In this document: positions 33,851 through 43,169 of the stretch, one piece after another
Layout: the number at the start of each line of letters is the position of its first letter
Numbering within the stretch: position 1 is the stretch's first letter
From: Pedobacter antarcticus
GTDB taxonomy: Bacteria > Bacteroidota > Bacteroidia > Sphingobacteriales > Sphingobacteriaceae
NCBI RefSeq assembly: GCF_900112985.1
Contig: NZ_FONS01000007.1
Span: 62,001-126,000 of the forward strand
DNA: 64,000 nt
Direction: 5' to 3'
Notes under the pieces: generated by a model
What the model saw: only the letters and a program-made list of their open reading frames with translations
Told to the model about the DNA's origin: nothing
Databases searched by the model: none
Program-made: the position numbers and the translations under genes

Positions 33851-33954
33851 GTTGAGATGCTGTTGAGTCGGTGTTGAGTCGGTGTTGAAAGGGTATTGAA
33901 TGGCTAAATTACCCACTCAACACCCTTTCAATACTGTCTCAATAACCTCTCAAC
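33851..33954. repeat. 11-bp-phased GTTGA repeats, direct then inverted
   Basis: G/ATTGA units begin at 33851, 33862, 33873, 33884 and 33895, each exactly 11 bp apart. Their complements TCAAC/TCAAT begin at 33917, 33928, 33939 and 33950, again 11 bp apart. The middle unit GTTGAAAGGGT (33884-33894) has its near-complement ACCCTTTCAAT at 33922-33932. The whole 104-bp block could fold into one long imperfect hairpin or present nine protein sites on one helix face. It lies between two divergently transcribed genes, DUF2490 and the alpha/beta hydrolase. It is not a CRISPR array: units are too short and there are no spacers. Confidence 0.85.
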
Positions 33955-34008
33955 TCAGGACTAAACCTTTTCCAAACGCAAAAGCTGTACTTTATTCGAT
34001 GAAATTAT

Positions 34009-34016
34009 TAGCTTTG
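34009..34016 (+). promoter_or_regulatory. Candidate -7 element of the secreted hydrolase gene
   Basis: TAGCTTTG fits TAnnTTTG and lies 20 bases before the ATG at 34037, just downstream of the 11-bp-phased repeats. No -33 TTTG was found. Confidence 0.45.
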
Positions 34017-34036
34017 ATTTTAACCTAAACCAATTC

Positions 34037-35350
34037 ATGAAAAAAATTACGTTGCTCCTGCTGATGCTTTTATCAGGTACAGGTGTGTTCGCCCAGGGCA
34101 TGTTTGCACTATTTAACCGTTCAGAGGATTTTTTTAAACTACTCGAGGAAGGTAAGTTTACTGATGCTCAGAACTATTTTGATCCGACGCTGAAGGATAA
34201 AGTGAAAATCGAAGAATTACAAAAGTTATGGTCCGATCTTAGAACTAATCTGGGTGAGTTTGAACTTGCAGATCCGGTGAAAAGTAAGACTGAAGGGGAG
34301 TACTTTACGGTTACTGTTGAGGCGAAGTTTGCCCGTGCCACACAGGCTTTTTTGCTCGCTTATAATAAAGAGGAAAAAATGGTTGGCTTTTTTCTCCAGC
34401 CTAAATCAAACGCTGCTGTATATCTGAATCCTGCCTATGCTAATCCTGCATTATACACGGAGAAAAACATTAGTGTTAATACGCCGGGCCATGAACTTGC
34501 AGCGGTATTAACAGTGCCGGCAGAAGGAACTAATTTTCCGATGGTCGTACTTGTACATGGTTCGGGGCCGTCAGATATGGATGAAACTATGGGGCCTAAT
34601 AAACCTTTTAAAGATCTTGCTGCCGGACTAGCTGCCAAAGGAATTGCCAGCATCCGTTATGTAAAACGTACTATGGTTTATGCCGGAGAGTTTTCTGGCG
34701 TATTTACGGTGAAGGAAGAAACTATAGATGACGCAGCCGCAGCTCTGAAAATTGCCTTGCAGACACCAGGTGTAGATAAAAAACAAGTTTATATATTAGG
34801 GCACAGTCTTGGAGGAATGCTGGCGCCAAGGATCGCAGCCCTGGTTCCTGAAACCAAGGGGATTATTCTTGCAGCAGCGCCGGCAAGAAAGATGGTTGAC
34901 ATTCTTATAGAGCAAAACCAGTATTTGTATGATCATTCGAAAGACACTACCGCACAGACCAAAGCGCAGCTTGATTTTGCACTTAAAGCTTTAGAACAGG
35001 GGAGAATAAACCAGCTCGGTCAGCTTAAAGCAGATTCAGTGATACTTGGGCTGCCGGCTTCTTATTGGGTAGATCTGAATCAATATAATCAGGTTGAAGC
35101 AGCTCAGAAATTAAACAAACGCATTCTTGTCATTCAAGGCGAACAGGATTTTCAGGTCGGTGTTAAGGATTATGAAATTTGGAAGGCCGCATTAGATAAA
35201 AAGAAAAATGCGACGCTCAAATTGTATCCTGACCTGAACCATTTGCTCAGTTCTCAGGTGGAGAAAGGTGACCTTCGTCAGTACGATTCACCTTCGAGTG
35301 TCTCAGAAACTTTTATTAATGATATCGTCGCCTGGATCAAAGGCGGATAG
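34037..35350 (+). CDS. Secreted alpha/beta hydrolase with N-terminal DUF3887 domain
   Basis: A 437-residue exported protein (signal cleaved near GTGVFAQ). A DUF3887-like domain spans about 25-130 (FFKLLEEGKFTDAQNYFD). The hydrolase domain covers about 140-437: oxyanion strand VVLVHGSGPSD, nucleophile elbow LGHSLGG (Ser), catalytic Asp in QGEQDFQVG and catalytic His in DLNHLLSS. This domain order is common in Bacteroidota serine esterases or aminopeptidase-like enzymes; the substrate is unknown. It is preceded by the phased repeat block and followed by a strong terminator. Confidence 0.87.
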   Translation: MKKITLLLLMLLSGTGVFAQGMFALFNRSEDFFKLLEEGKFTDAQNYFDPTLKDKVKIEELQKLWSDLRTNLGEFELADPVKSKTEGEYFTVTVEAKFARATQAFLLAYNKEEKMVGFFLQPKSNAAVYLNPAYANPALYTEKNISVNTPGHELAAVLTVPAEGTNFPMVVLVHGSGPSDMDETMGPNKPFKDLAAGLAAKGIASIRYVKRTMVYAGEFSGVFTVKEETIDDAAAALKIALQTPGVDKKQVYILGHSLGGMLAPRIAALVPETKGIILAAAPARKMVDILIEQNQYLYDHSKDTTAQTKAQLDFALKALEQGRINQLGQLKADSVILGLPASYWVDLNQYNQVEAAQKLNKRILVIQGEQDFQVGVKDYEIWKAALDKKKNATLKLYPDLNHLLSSQVEKGDLRQYDSPSSVSETFINDIVAWIKGG

Positions 35351-35354
35351 ACAT

Positions 35355-35397
35355 AAAAAAGAAAGCCTGAATTTTATAAATTCAGGCTTTCTTTTTT
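35355..35397. terminator. Bidirectional intrinsic terminator
   Basis: A 20-bp stem (35355-35374 with 35378-35397) with a 3-base loop and T-tract closes the hydrolase gene and the convergent small genes. Confidence 0.92.
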
Positions 35398-35426
35398 TAC
35401 AAGGATATTATAAATACGGGCCAGGC

Positions 35427-35654
35427 TTATTGTTTTGTCCACAGACGGATAATCTGATCAAATAATACCTGACTAATGATGCCAGCAGGTTCAGCTATCC
35501 ATTCTTCTTGCTGATTTTTACTGATTTCAAAATTTTCAAATCCATCTATAGAGACAGCATGGCTTGTCTGGTCATCTTCGGTCAATGTGTGGATCGCTAC
35601 GGGTAAAGTCTTTTTACCATCGATGATCTCAAACTTCTCTACTTTATAGCCCAT
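35427..35654 (-). CDS. Small hypothetical protein, 75 residues
   Basis: No family is recognised. The sequence is acidic, soluble and begins MGYKVEKFEIIDGKKT; it looks like one small alpha/beta domain ending LFDQIIRLWTKQ. It starts 6 bases after the stop of the 81-residue gene, so the two form a unit. Lack of a signal peptide indicates a cytoplasmic product. The tight spacing and shared strand support a real gene. Confidence 0.6.
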   Translation of the reverse strand: MGYKVEKFEIIDGKKTLPVAIHTLTEDDQTSHAVSIDGFENFEISKNQQEEWIAEPAGIISQVLFDQIIRLWTKQ

Positions 35655-35660
35655 ATTAGA

Positions 35661-35906
35661 TTAGGATTGTTGACGGTCCTTATAAGTTTTAAGCAGACTT
35701 AACAGATATAAATCTGGCTTAGGCATAGTAATGACTGTGCCTTCTTCCTTATCCTGTGCTTGTTTTAAATACTGCGCTTTAATCTTTCCCCAATCTCTTG
35801 AGTATTGTTTGATAAATGTTTCTACGAATTGTTTATCTGTGAAATTTTCTGGAAGCTCATCAAGTACGGTCTTGATTTTTTCTTCTTTTCTGCTAACGAT
35901 TGCCAT
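35661..35906 (-). CDS. Small hypothetical protein, 81 residues
   Basis: A mostly helical, basic/acidic product (MAIVSRKEEKIKTVLDEL, then FVETFIKQYSRDWGKIKAQY). I do not recognise it. It is the first of two genes on this strand; the second follows after 6 bases. A short inverted repeat, TATCCCG (35933-35939) with CGGGATA (35958-35964), lies upstream and may be its operator. A two-gene small-protein cassette could be a toxin-antitoxin or a partner pair, but no toxin fold is visible. Confidence 0.6.
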   Translation of the reverse strand: MAIVSRKEEKIKTVLDELPENFTDKQFVETFIKQYSRDWGKIKAQYLKQAQDKEEGTVITMPKPDLYLLSLLKTYKDRQQS

Positions 35907-36041
35907 ATATATTGAATTGAGAAGCTCCTGATTATCCCGGAACTTCTGTCCTTTTTACGGGATAGCTGTAAAGGTATAACAATCCTGGAAAACACAACAT
36001 GTCAAATTTTGAGAATGGAAATATTTATTATCTTGTGAACA

Positions 36042-39000
36042 ATGTATCTCCGGTTTTTATTATCTGTAATTTTAGCATCATTGACTTGTTTTCCTGTTTT
36101 GGCACAGCAGGAGCAGATCCAATTTTCTACGCTGGATATATCAAGAGGTCTTTCACATAACCAGGTTAACGCAATTCTCAAAGATGAAAAAGGTTGGATG
36201 TGGTTTGGAACTCTGGCCGGACTTAACAGATTCGACGGTTATTCTGTAAAGGTGTTCAAACATGATCCAAGAGATAGTACATCTATAACAGACGATTTTA
36301 TTACCAGGATATTTGAATTGCCATTCGGCATGCTTTATCTGGAAACCAGAGGTGGGCCAAGTATTTATGACCCGGTTACTGAGACATTTAGCAGGGATGT
36401 CAAACCGTTTTTTAAAAGGATAGGAATTCCAGTCAGCAATATATCTGATGCAGTAAAAGATTCCAAAGGTAATTTCTGGTTCAATGCCGGTGTTGAAGGT
36501 CTTTATAAATATACCACTGCTACCAAGCAGGTATTCAGTCTGCAAGGGAAAAATAAGGTTGGAGCTGGTTTTTTAAAAACGCCGGTTGTCGCCCTTTTTA
36601 ATGACGATAACGGTTGGGTCTGGACTATTCATGAAGATAAAACGATACAAAAGCTGGATCCTGGAACAGGTAAGGTTGTAGAACAAATTCTGCAGTTTAA
36701 ACAACCTTTAACTGGTTTTTCCAAAGATTACAGGATGTTTGCAGATAAAAAAGGAGGTCTGTGGATTTATACACTGAATAAGCAGGATGGCATCCAGTAT
36801 TATAATACCAAAACCGGCGAAAAGAAATTTATTAATAAAGGGCCGGGAGGATTAAATAACAATCTGATTAATCATATCCTGGAAGACAATAACGGCCTAA
36901 TCTGGATTGCCACTGATCATGGTGGGATAAACCTGATTGATCAGAAGAGTTTTAAAATCCGTTATCTGGTCAACAAAGAAAATGATCCTAAAAGTATCGG
37001 ACAAAACAGTGTATTGAGCATGTACCGCGACGATACGGGTATTATCTGGTTGGGTACTTTCAAAAAAGGGATCAGTTTTTATCATGAAAAAATACTAAAA
37101 TTTCCACTTTACCGGCACCAGGATGCTCCTGACGGACTTACTTATGAAGATGTAAACAGATTTGCTGAAGATCAGTCGGGCAATCTCTGGATTGGCACCA
37201 ATGGAGGTGGGCTGTTTAATTTCAATCGCAAAACCGGGAAATTCAAACGGTATAAGCACGAATCGGGTAATGCTAACAGTCTGAGTAACGATATCATTGT
37301 TAGTTTATACATAGATCGGCAGCAAGTCCTTTGGATAGGTACTTATTTCGGTGGGCTGGACAGCTTTGACGGTAAGAAATTTAAAAATTATAAGCATCAG
37401 CAGGGTGTACCCGGCAGTCTCACCGATGACCGGGTCTGGGATATATTAGAAGATGGAGACGATAATTTATGGGTTGCTACGTTAAGCGGCGGTTTAGATA
37501 AACTAGATCGCAGCACCGACAAGTTCAGTCATTTAAAAGCAGGAGTGAAAAATAGTATACGTTCTGATTTTATTTCCTGTCTGCTGGAAGATAAAAAGGG
37601 AAATCTCTGGATCGGTACTTCTGAGGGGATTGATGTGCGCAGTAAAAGTGGGAATTTCAGACACTACGACAGTAAGGATAAAAAAAACTACGCGCTCATT
37701 AATAATATCGTATACGACCTGATGGAGGACAGCCGGGGTTTTATCTGGGTGGCCACACGTGATGGTATTAGCCGCATTAATCCTGTAAACGGGCATATTC
37801 GTAATTTCGATTCTAAAAATGGCCTGACCGAACAGGCCACGCTGAAGATTATAGAAGACAATTCTGGAAACTTATGGATTAGTACCGCGAAGGGTTTATT
37901 TAATGTATTGATTAAACCCGACGGGCAGGGTGATTTTAATTACTCTTTTCGCCGTTTTGATGAGCATGATGGATTACAGGGCAGTGCTTTTAATGCTAAT
38001 GCCGGATTTAAGACCAGGGCCGGAGAAATCTTATTTGGCGGGGCAAATGGATTTAATTTGTTCAAACCCGAGCAAATTCTGAGTGATCAGACGACGCCTC
38101 AGATTGTACTGACCGGATTACAGCTAGCCAATCGCGATATCGCAATCGGGGAACCGGATGGTGGAAATATCATCCTGAAATCTGCAATTAATAATATCCA
38201 AAAGCTCGAACTACATTATGACCAGAACAACTTTGCCCTGAGTTTTGCTGCATTAAATTACTTTAGTCCCAGCAAGATCCGGTATCAGTATATGCTGGAA
38301 GGTTTTGATGATTTATGGCAGGACCAGCAGGCAGGTAGCAGAATAGCAACTTATACCAATATAGATCCTGGAGAATATGTATTTAAAGTACGATCGACAA
38401 ATGCTGGTGGGGAATGGGTTAAAAATGAGATCCGTCTACCTGTCCGGATTTTGCCGCCTTTCTGGCGTACACCTGCCGCTTATTTTATTTACTGCTGCGC
38501 ATTTGCAGGGACGTTACTGTTTATCCGTCACCGGGGAATACAAAAAATAAAGAGGGCCTATTTGCTGGAGCAGGAAAGACAGCAGGCTAAAAGGATACAC
38601 GATCTTGACTTGCTTAAAATTAAATTTTTAACCAATGTCAGTCATGAATTCAGAACACCTCTTTCCTTGATTATTACACCGATGGATAAGCTCATCCGGC
38701 AGGCAGATGAGCGAGAGAAACCACAGCTTCAAATGATTTTACGCAACGGTAAACGTTTGCTGAATTTAGTCAATCAGTTACTGGATTTCAGAAAGATGGA
38801 GGTAAGTGAGCTCAAACTACAAACCCGAAAGGCAGATTTAATTGGGTTTATCAGAGAACTGGTTTATTCCTTTAGCGATGTGGCAGAAGGTAAGCATATC
38901 TCGCTCAGTTTTCAGACAAACGGCAATGAACTGATAACTTCTTTTGACCAGGATAAAATGGAGAGAATTGTCTTCAACCTCCTATCTAATGCTTTTAAGT

Positions 39001-40163
39001 TTACACCACAAGATGGGGTGGTTCAGGTTGATCTGGAGGTGAAGCCATTACAGGGGAATGAGTTTACGGTAGTTTTGAAAATAACCGACACAGGCATTGG
39101 TATTTCCGCTGAAAAACAAAACAGAATATTTGAACGGTTTTTTCAGGATGATGTACCTCATTCTTTGGTTAACCAGGGGAGCGGTATTGGTTTAGCGATT
39201 ACCCGTGAATTTGTTAGACTGCATGGAGGTACAATTGAGGTAGAGAGCACGATTGATCAGGGAAGTATATTCACAGTCATATTCAAATTTACACAGGAAC
39301 TTGATGGCAGTCCAATAACACAACGCTTCTCTTCTGCATCTGAACGTATCGAAATCTCGCGGGAGACACCCGTCATTATCGCCGACATTAACAGGAAGAA
39401 TAAAAAACCGGTTGTGATACTTATTGAGGATAATGAAGATTTCCGGTTTTACCTGAAAGATAATTTACAGGAGTATTTTCAGATCGCAGAGGCGGGAAAT
39501 GGGCTGGAAGGCTGGCAGAAGATTATTTCAATTCATCCTGATTTGGTGGTTAGTGACGTAAGTATGCCAGAAATGAACGGCATTGATCTTTGCCGTAAAA
39601 TCCGTGCAGACAAACGGACAACACATTTGCCTGTAATCCTTTTAACTGCGTTGAGTACAGAAGACCAGCAGTTAACAGGCTTGGATACGGGTGCAAATGA
39701 TTATATGACCAAGCCGTTTAATTTCGAAATCCTACTGTCTAAAATAAAAAACTTGTTGAGTCAGCAGGAGATCTCCCGGAAAACTTATCTCAAACAGGTG
39801 GAATTGAAACCCGCCGATGCGGAGATTGAGTCTGTAGATGATAAATTCATTCGTCAGATCGGAATGCATCTGGAGAAAAATCTGCAGGACTCAAATTATA
39901 CTGTAGATCAGTTGAGTGCAGATATGAATATGAGCAGGGTAGGTTTATACAAAAAAATTCTGCCGCTTACAGGCCGTTCTCCACTGGAATATATTCGTTT
40001 TTACAGACTACTCAAATCTAAGCCCCTGTTGCGTAAATCACAGCTGACAATTGCGGAAATTGCCTATGCTGTCGGCTTTAGTAACCCTAAACAATTTAGT
40101 AAATATTTTAAACAGGAATTCGGTACGCTTCCTTCGGTATATGCAGGCCAGGACAGCGAATAA
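36042..40163 (+). CDS. Hybrid two-component system regulator (HTCS)
   Basis: A 1373-residue one-protein two-component system. A signal peptide (to about residue 22, PVLAQQ) is followed by two seven-bladed Reg_prop propellers (about 25-690; repeated GNLWIGT-type units), a Y_Y_Y domain (about 710-790) and one membrane segment (about 805-822). The cytoplasmic part has HisKA with His868 (NVSHEFRTPLS), a HATPase domain (GSGIGLAIT), a receiver with Asp1172 (VVSDVSMPEMNG), and an AraC-type helix-turn-helix at the C-terminus (about 1265-1373). It binds a periplasmic oligosaccharide and activates the adjacent locus. Its neighbour GH31 and the SusC/D set are its likely regulon. Confidence 0.95.
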   Translation: MYLRFLLSVILASLTCFPVLAQQEQIQFSTLDISRGLSHNQVNAILKDEKGWMWFGTLAGLNRFDGYSVKVFKHDPRDSTSITDDFITRIFELPFGMLYLETRGGPSIYDPVTETFSRDVKPFFKRIGIPVSNISDAVKDSKGNFWFNAGVEGLYKYTTATKQVFSLQGKNKVGAGFLKTPVVALFNDDNGWVWTIHEDKTIQKLDPGTGKVVEQILQFKQPLTGFSKDYRMFADKKGGLWIYTLNKQDGIQYYNTKTGEKKFINKGPGGLNNNLINHILEDNNGLIWIATDHGGINLIDQKSFKIRYLVNKENDPKSIGQNSVLSMYRDDTGIIWLGTFKKGISFYHEKILKFPLYRHQDAPDGLTYEDVNRFAEDQSGNLWIGTNGGGLFNFNRKTGKFKRYKHESGNANSLSNDIIVSLYIDRQQVLWIGTYFGGLDSFDGKKFKNYKHQQGVPGSLTDDRVWDILEDGDDNLWVATLSGGLDKLDRSTDKFSHLKAGVKNSIRSDFISCLLEDKKGNLWIGTSEGIDVRSKSGNFRHYDSKDKKNYALINNIVYDLMEDSRGFIWVATRDGISRINPVNGHIRNFDSKNGLTEQATLKIIEDNSGNLWISTAKGLFNVLIKPDGQGDFNYSFRRFDEHDGLQGSAFNANAGFKTRAGEILFGGANGFNLFKPEQILSDQTTPQIVLTGLQLANRDIAIGEPDGGNIILKSAINNIQKLELHYDQNNFALSFAALNYFSPSKIRYQYMLEGFDDLWQDQQAGSRIATYTNIDPGEYVFKVRSTNAGGEWVKNEIRLPVRILPPFWRTPAAYFIYCCAFAGTLLFIRHRGIQKIKRAYLLEQERQQAKRIHDLDLLKIKFLTNVSHEFRTPLSLIITPMDKLIRQADEREKPQLQMILRNGKRLLNLVNQLLDFRKMEVSELKLQTRKADLIGFIRELVYSFSDVAEGKHISLSFQTNGNELITSFDQDKMERIVFNLLSNAFKFTPQDGVVQVDLEVKPLQGNEFTVVLKITDTGIGISAEKQNRIFERFFQDDVPHSLVNQGSGIGLAITREFVRLHGGTIEVESTIDQGSIFTVIFKFTQELDGSPITQRFSSASERIEISRETPVIIADINRKNKKPVVILIEDNEDFRFYLKDNLQEYFQIAEAGNGLEGWQKIISIHPDLVVSDVSMPEMNGIDLCRKIRADKRTTHLPVILLTALSTEDQQLTGLDTGANDYMTKPFNFEILLSKIKNLLSQQEISRKTYLKQVELKPADAEIESVDDKFIRQIGMHLEKNLQDSNYTVDQLSADMNMSRVGLYKKILPLTGRSPLEYIRFYRLLKSKPLLRKSQLTIAEIAYAVGFSNPKQFSKYFKQEFGTLPSVYAGQDSE

Positions 40164-40193
40164 TGCCTTTTACATTACTATTAGGTTGGTTTT

Positions 40194-40229
40194 GTTAACA
40201 TTTGAATACCTAATTGTTATCATTTGAAT
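40194..40229 (+). promoter_or_regulatory. Candidate binding site of the hybrid regulator
   Basis: GTTAACATTTGAAT (40194-40207) and GTTATCATTTGAAT (40216-40229) are direct repeats with one mismatch, centred 22 bp apart, two helical turns. The AraC-type output domain of the regulator at 36042-40163 would bind such tandem sites. They lie about 70-100 bases before the GH31 start codon. Function is inferred from position and spacing. Confidence 0.55.
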
Positions 40230-40297
40230 GCCCTTTCGGGATATTCTTACTGATACATTAGCCATCAAAACAACCAAATATAAACTGTAGATGTGCT

Positions 40298-43162
40298 ATG
40301 CGTAAAATTAGGGTAAACTCCGTAATCTTTATCTGTGCTGTATGCTTATATACTCATGTAAGCGGACAAGAAAGTAAAAACTTCGTAAGAACTGGAACCG
40401 GTGTAGAAATTGACATCAGGAATTCTTATTCAGGTATCAAAAAGATCCGTCTTGAACCTGTCAATGATCAAATTATTCATGTAACCCAAATCAGTGGGCC
40501 GGTGTTTAACACCAAGCCTAGTCTGATGGCCGTATGGAAAAAAAATACCGGCCAAAAATTCACCGTGAAAGAGGAAAACGGTCAGGTTCGCCTGGCTACC
40601 GGAGCTGTAAATGTTAATGTGTCATTAGAGAATGGATTAATTTCTTTTCATGACGATGCAGGTAAATTGTTACTCGAACAAAACCAGCAGATGGGGGCGG
40701 CAATGGTGCCTAAGGTATTTAACGGTGAATCCTCTTATCAGATAACCCAGCTTTTTAATGCTGCTGATCAGGAAGCCTATTACGGTTTAGGACAGCATCA
40801 GCAAAGTATGATGAACTACCGCGGCCGTCGGGTAGACCTTATTCAGTATAATACAGATATCGCGGTGCCGTTTGTCGTTAGTAACAAAGGGTACGGCCTT
40901 CTTTGGGACAATTATTCAATTACCCGTGCTGGAGATATAAGAGATTATGAACCGCTTAGCGCATTGAGATTATTTTCGGGTAAACAAGACGGCTGGATTA
41001 CTGCAACCTATACTTCGCGTAAAAACCCGGAAAAGGTATTATTAACTGAACCAGTCTCTGAAATATCTATGAACTGGCTAACAGACCAGCATAAATGGCC
41101 AAAGGAAATCATTATGGCCGACGCAGTCGTTACCTATGAAGGTTTACTCGAAAGTGATCTCGAAGGGCTTTATCAGCTTCAGCTAAAATATGCGGGGTAT
41201 ATCAAAGTGTGGTTTGACGATAAGCTGGTGGCAGATTATTGGCGCCAGGCCTGGAATTCAGGTTCGTCAACTATCGATCTTCCTCTGGAGAAAAATAAAA
41301 AGGTAAAGTTTAAAATGGAGTGGATACCCGACGGTGGTGAATCCTATCTGGGACTAACCTGTTTGCCTCCTGTTCCGGAAAATCTGAAGAATACTTTTGG
41401 CCTGCAATCTGAATCAGGGAATGCAGTTGATTATTACTTTATTCAGGGGAATAATGCAGACCAGGTAATTAGCGGGTATCGACAGGTTACGGGTAAGGCC
41501 GTATTAATGCCGAAATGGGCAATGGGATTTTGGCAGAGCCGCGAACGCTATAAAACACAACAGGATATACAACAGACAGTTAAGGAATTTAGAGACCGGA
41601 AAATTCCGCTGGATAATATTGTGCTTGACTGGTCCTACTGGAAAGAACCGGAATGGGGAAGCCAGGAATTTGATCCCGCCAGATTTAAAGCGCCAGAGCA
41701 AATGATTAAAGATCTGCATGCACAACATGTAAATCTGATGATCTCTGTATGGCCAAAATTTAACAGTGGCCATGATACCTATGCGCAAATGGATTCACAA
41801 AATTTCCTGTACCGCAGAAATATTGCTGACGGTAGAAAAGACTGGATCGGCAAGGGATATGGTAATACTTTTTATGATGCATTTAATCCTGAAGCCAGGA
41901 CAGCCTTTTGGAATTTGATGAATAAACGGCTGTACAGCAAGGGTATTGATGCCTGGTGGATGGACGCGACAGAACCGGATATGCATTCTAATCTACCAGT
42001 GGAAATCCGTAAGGATTTAATGAACCCTACTTATGCGGGCTCTTCAACTACTTATTTTAATGCATTTCCTTTAGTGAATGCCAAAGGTGTTTATGAGGGG
42101 CAGAGAGCGGTGAATCCTAATGACAGGGTTTTTATTCTGACACGATCTGCCTATGCTGGTCTACAGCGCTATGCTGCTGCCGCCTGGAGTGGTGATATCG
42201 CCTCCAGATGGGAGGATATGAAAGCCCAGATCAGCGCGGGTGTTAATTTCTCTCTTTCCGGAATGCCTTACTGGACAATGGATATTGGTGGTTTCTCTGT
42301 TGAAAAACGCTATGAACAGCCGAATACAGCAGATCAGGAGGAATGGCGTGAATTGAACACCCGCTGGTTCCAGTTCGGTGCATTTGTTCCATTGTTCCGT
42401 TCGCATGGGCAATATCCATTTCGTGAGATTTATAATATAGCACCAGAAGGTCATCCGGCTTACCGGAGTATGTTGTATTACAATAAACTCCGGTATAGGT
42501 TAATGCCATATATCTATTCACTTGCCGGGCAAAGTTACCATCAGGATTATACCATAATGCGTGGACTGATGATGGATTTTCCAAATGATATGAAAGCGGC
42601 CAACCTGAATGATGCATTTATGTTTGGTCCATCGGTACTGGTGAGTCCTGTACTGGAATATAAAGCCACTAAAAGAAAGGTATATCTACCTTCAGGACAG
42701 GGTTGGTATGATTTCTATACTGGACAATTTTTAAAAGGAGGTCAGGATATTCAGGCAGACGCACCTTATGAACGGATGCCATTGTATATTAAAGAGGGAT
42801 CTATTTTACCAACTGGTCCGGACCTGCAATATACAGCCGAGAAAAAAGCAGATCCACTCACTATCCTGGTATACACGGGTAAAGATGCTGTGTTTTCTTT
42901 ATATGAGGATGAGGGTACTAATTATAACTACGAAAAAGGAGCTTTCTCACAAATCGACTTCAGCTACCAGGAATCTACAGGTAAACTAACGGTTGCAGAC
43001 CGGAAAGGAGAATTCCCTGGCATGATGAAGAGCCGCACATTTAAGGTAGTTTTCGTTTCTCCAGGAATGAATGTGGCTGCTGATCAGCAGGACCATAAAT
43101 CTGCTCAGACGCTTAAATATACCGGCAAAAAAGCAATACTATCCAAAAACCAAATTAAATAA
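40298..43162 (+). CDS. GH31 alpha-xylosidase-like enzyme with PA14 domain
   Basis: A 954-residue secreted glycosidase. An N-terminal galactose-mutarotase-like domain (about 25-240) is followed by an inserted PA14 domain (about 270-360; LEGLYQLQLKYAGYIKVWFD), as in characterised xyloglucan-active GH31 alpha-xylosidases. The catalytic barrel holds nucleophile Asp556 in WWMDATEPD and the likely acid/base in WSGDIASRWED. C-terminal DUF5110-type beta domains follow. It would remove xylose or glucose from non-reducing ends. It starts 134 bases after the HTCS gene, and susC starts 7 bases after its stop, so it heads the operon. Confidence 0.9.
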   Translation: MRKIRVNSVIFICAVCLYTHVSGQESKNFVRTGTGVEIDIRNSYSGIKKIRLEPVNDQIIHVTQISGPVFNTKPSLMAVWKKNTGQKFTVKEENGQVRLATGAVNVNVSLENGLISFHDDAGKLLLEQNQQMGAAMVPKVFNGESSYQITQLFNAADQEAYYGLGQHQQSMMNYRGRRVDLIQYNTDIAVPFVVSNKGYGLLWDNYSITRAGDIRDYEPLSALRLFSGKQDGWITATYTSRKNPEKVLLTEPVSEISMNWLTDQHKWPKEIIMADAVVTYEGLLESDLEGLYQLQLKYAGYIKVWFDDKLVADYWRQAWNSGSSTIDLPLEKNKKVKFKMEWIPDGGESYLGLTCLPPVPENLKNTFGLQSESGNAVDYYFIQGNNADQVISGYRQVTGKAVLMPKWAMGFWQSRERYKTQQDIQQTVKEFRDRKIPLDNIVLDWSYWKEPEWGSQEFDPARFKAPEQMIKDLHAQHVNLMISVWPKFNSGHDTYAQMDSQNFLYRRNIADGRKDWIGKGYGNTFYDAFNPEARTAFWNLMNKRLYSKGIDAWWMDATEPDMHSNLPVEIRKDLMNPTYAGSSTTYFNAFPLVNAKGVYEGQRAVNPNDRVFILTRSAYAGLQRYAAAAWSGDIASRWEDMKAQISAGVNFSLSGMPYWTMDIGGFSVEKRYEQPNTADQEEWRELNTRWFQFGAFVPLFRSHGQYPFREIYNIAPEGHPAYRSMLYYNKLRYRLMPYIYSLAGQSYHQDYTIMRGLMMDFPNDMKAANLNDAFMFGPSVLVSPVLEYKATKRKVYLPSGQGWYDFYTGQFLKGGQDIQADAPYERMPLYIKEGSILPTGPDLQYTAEKKADPLTILVYTGKDAVFSLYEDEGTNYNYEKGAFSQIDFSYQESTGKLTVADRKGEFPGMMKSRTFKVVFVSPGMNVAADQQDHKSAQTLKYTGKKAILSKNQIK

Positions 43163-43169
43163 ACCATAT

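Noticed and set aside
33851..33954. CRISPR array
   Set aside because: The units are 11 bp with only five conserved bases, with half in inverted orientation and no spacers of the usual size; no cas gene nearby.
36153..36545. 130-residue minus-strand frame inside the hybrid regulator gene
   Set aside because: Antisense to the Reg_prop propeller; no signal, start context or similarity.
42243..42617. 124-residue minus-strand frame inside the GH31 gene
   Set aside because: Antisense to a conserved GH31 barrel; no independent support.
43071..43169. Longer SusC start inside the GH31 gene
   Set aside because: The added 33 residues overlap GH31 and place the signal peptide internally; ATG at 43170 gives a normal signal.
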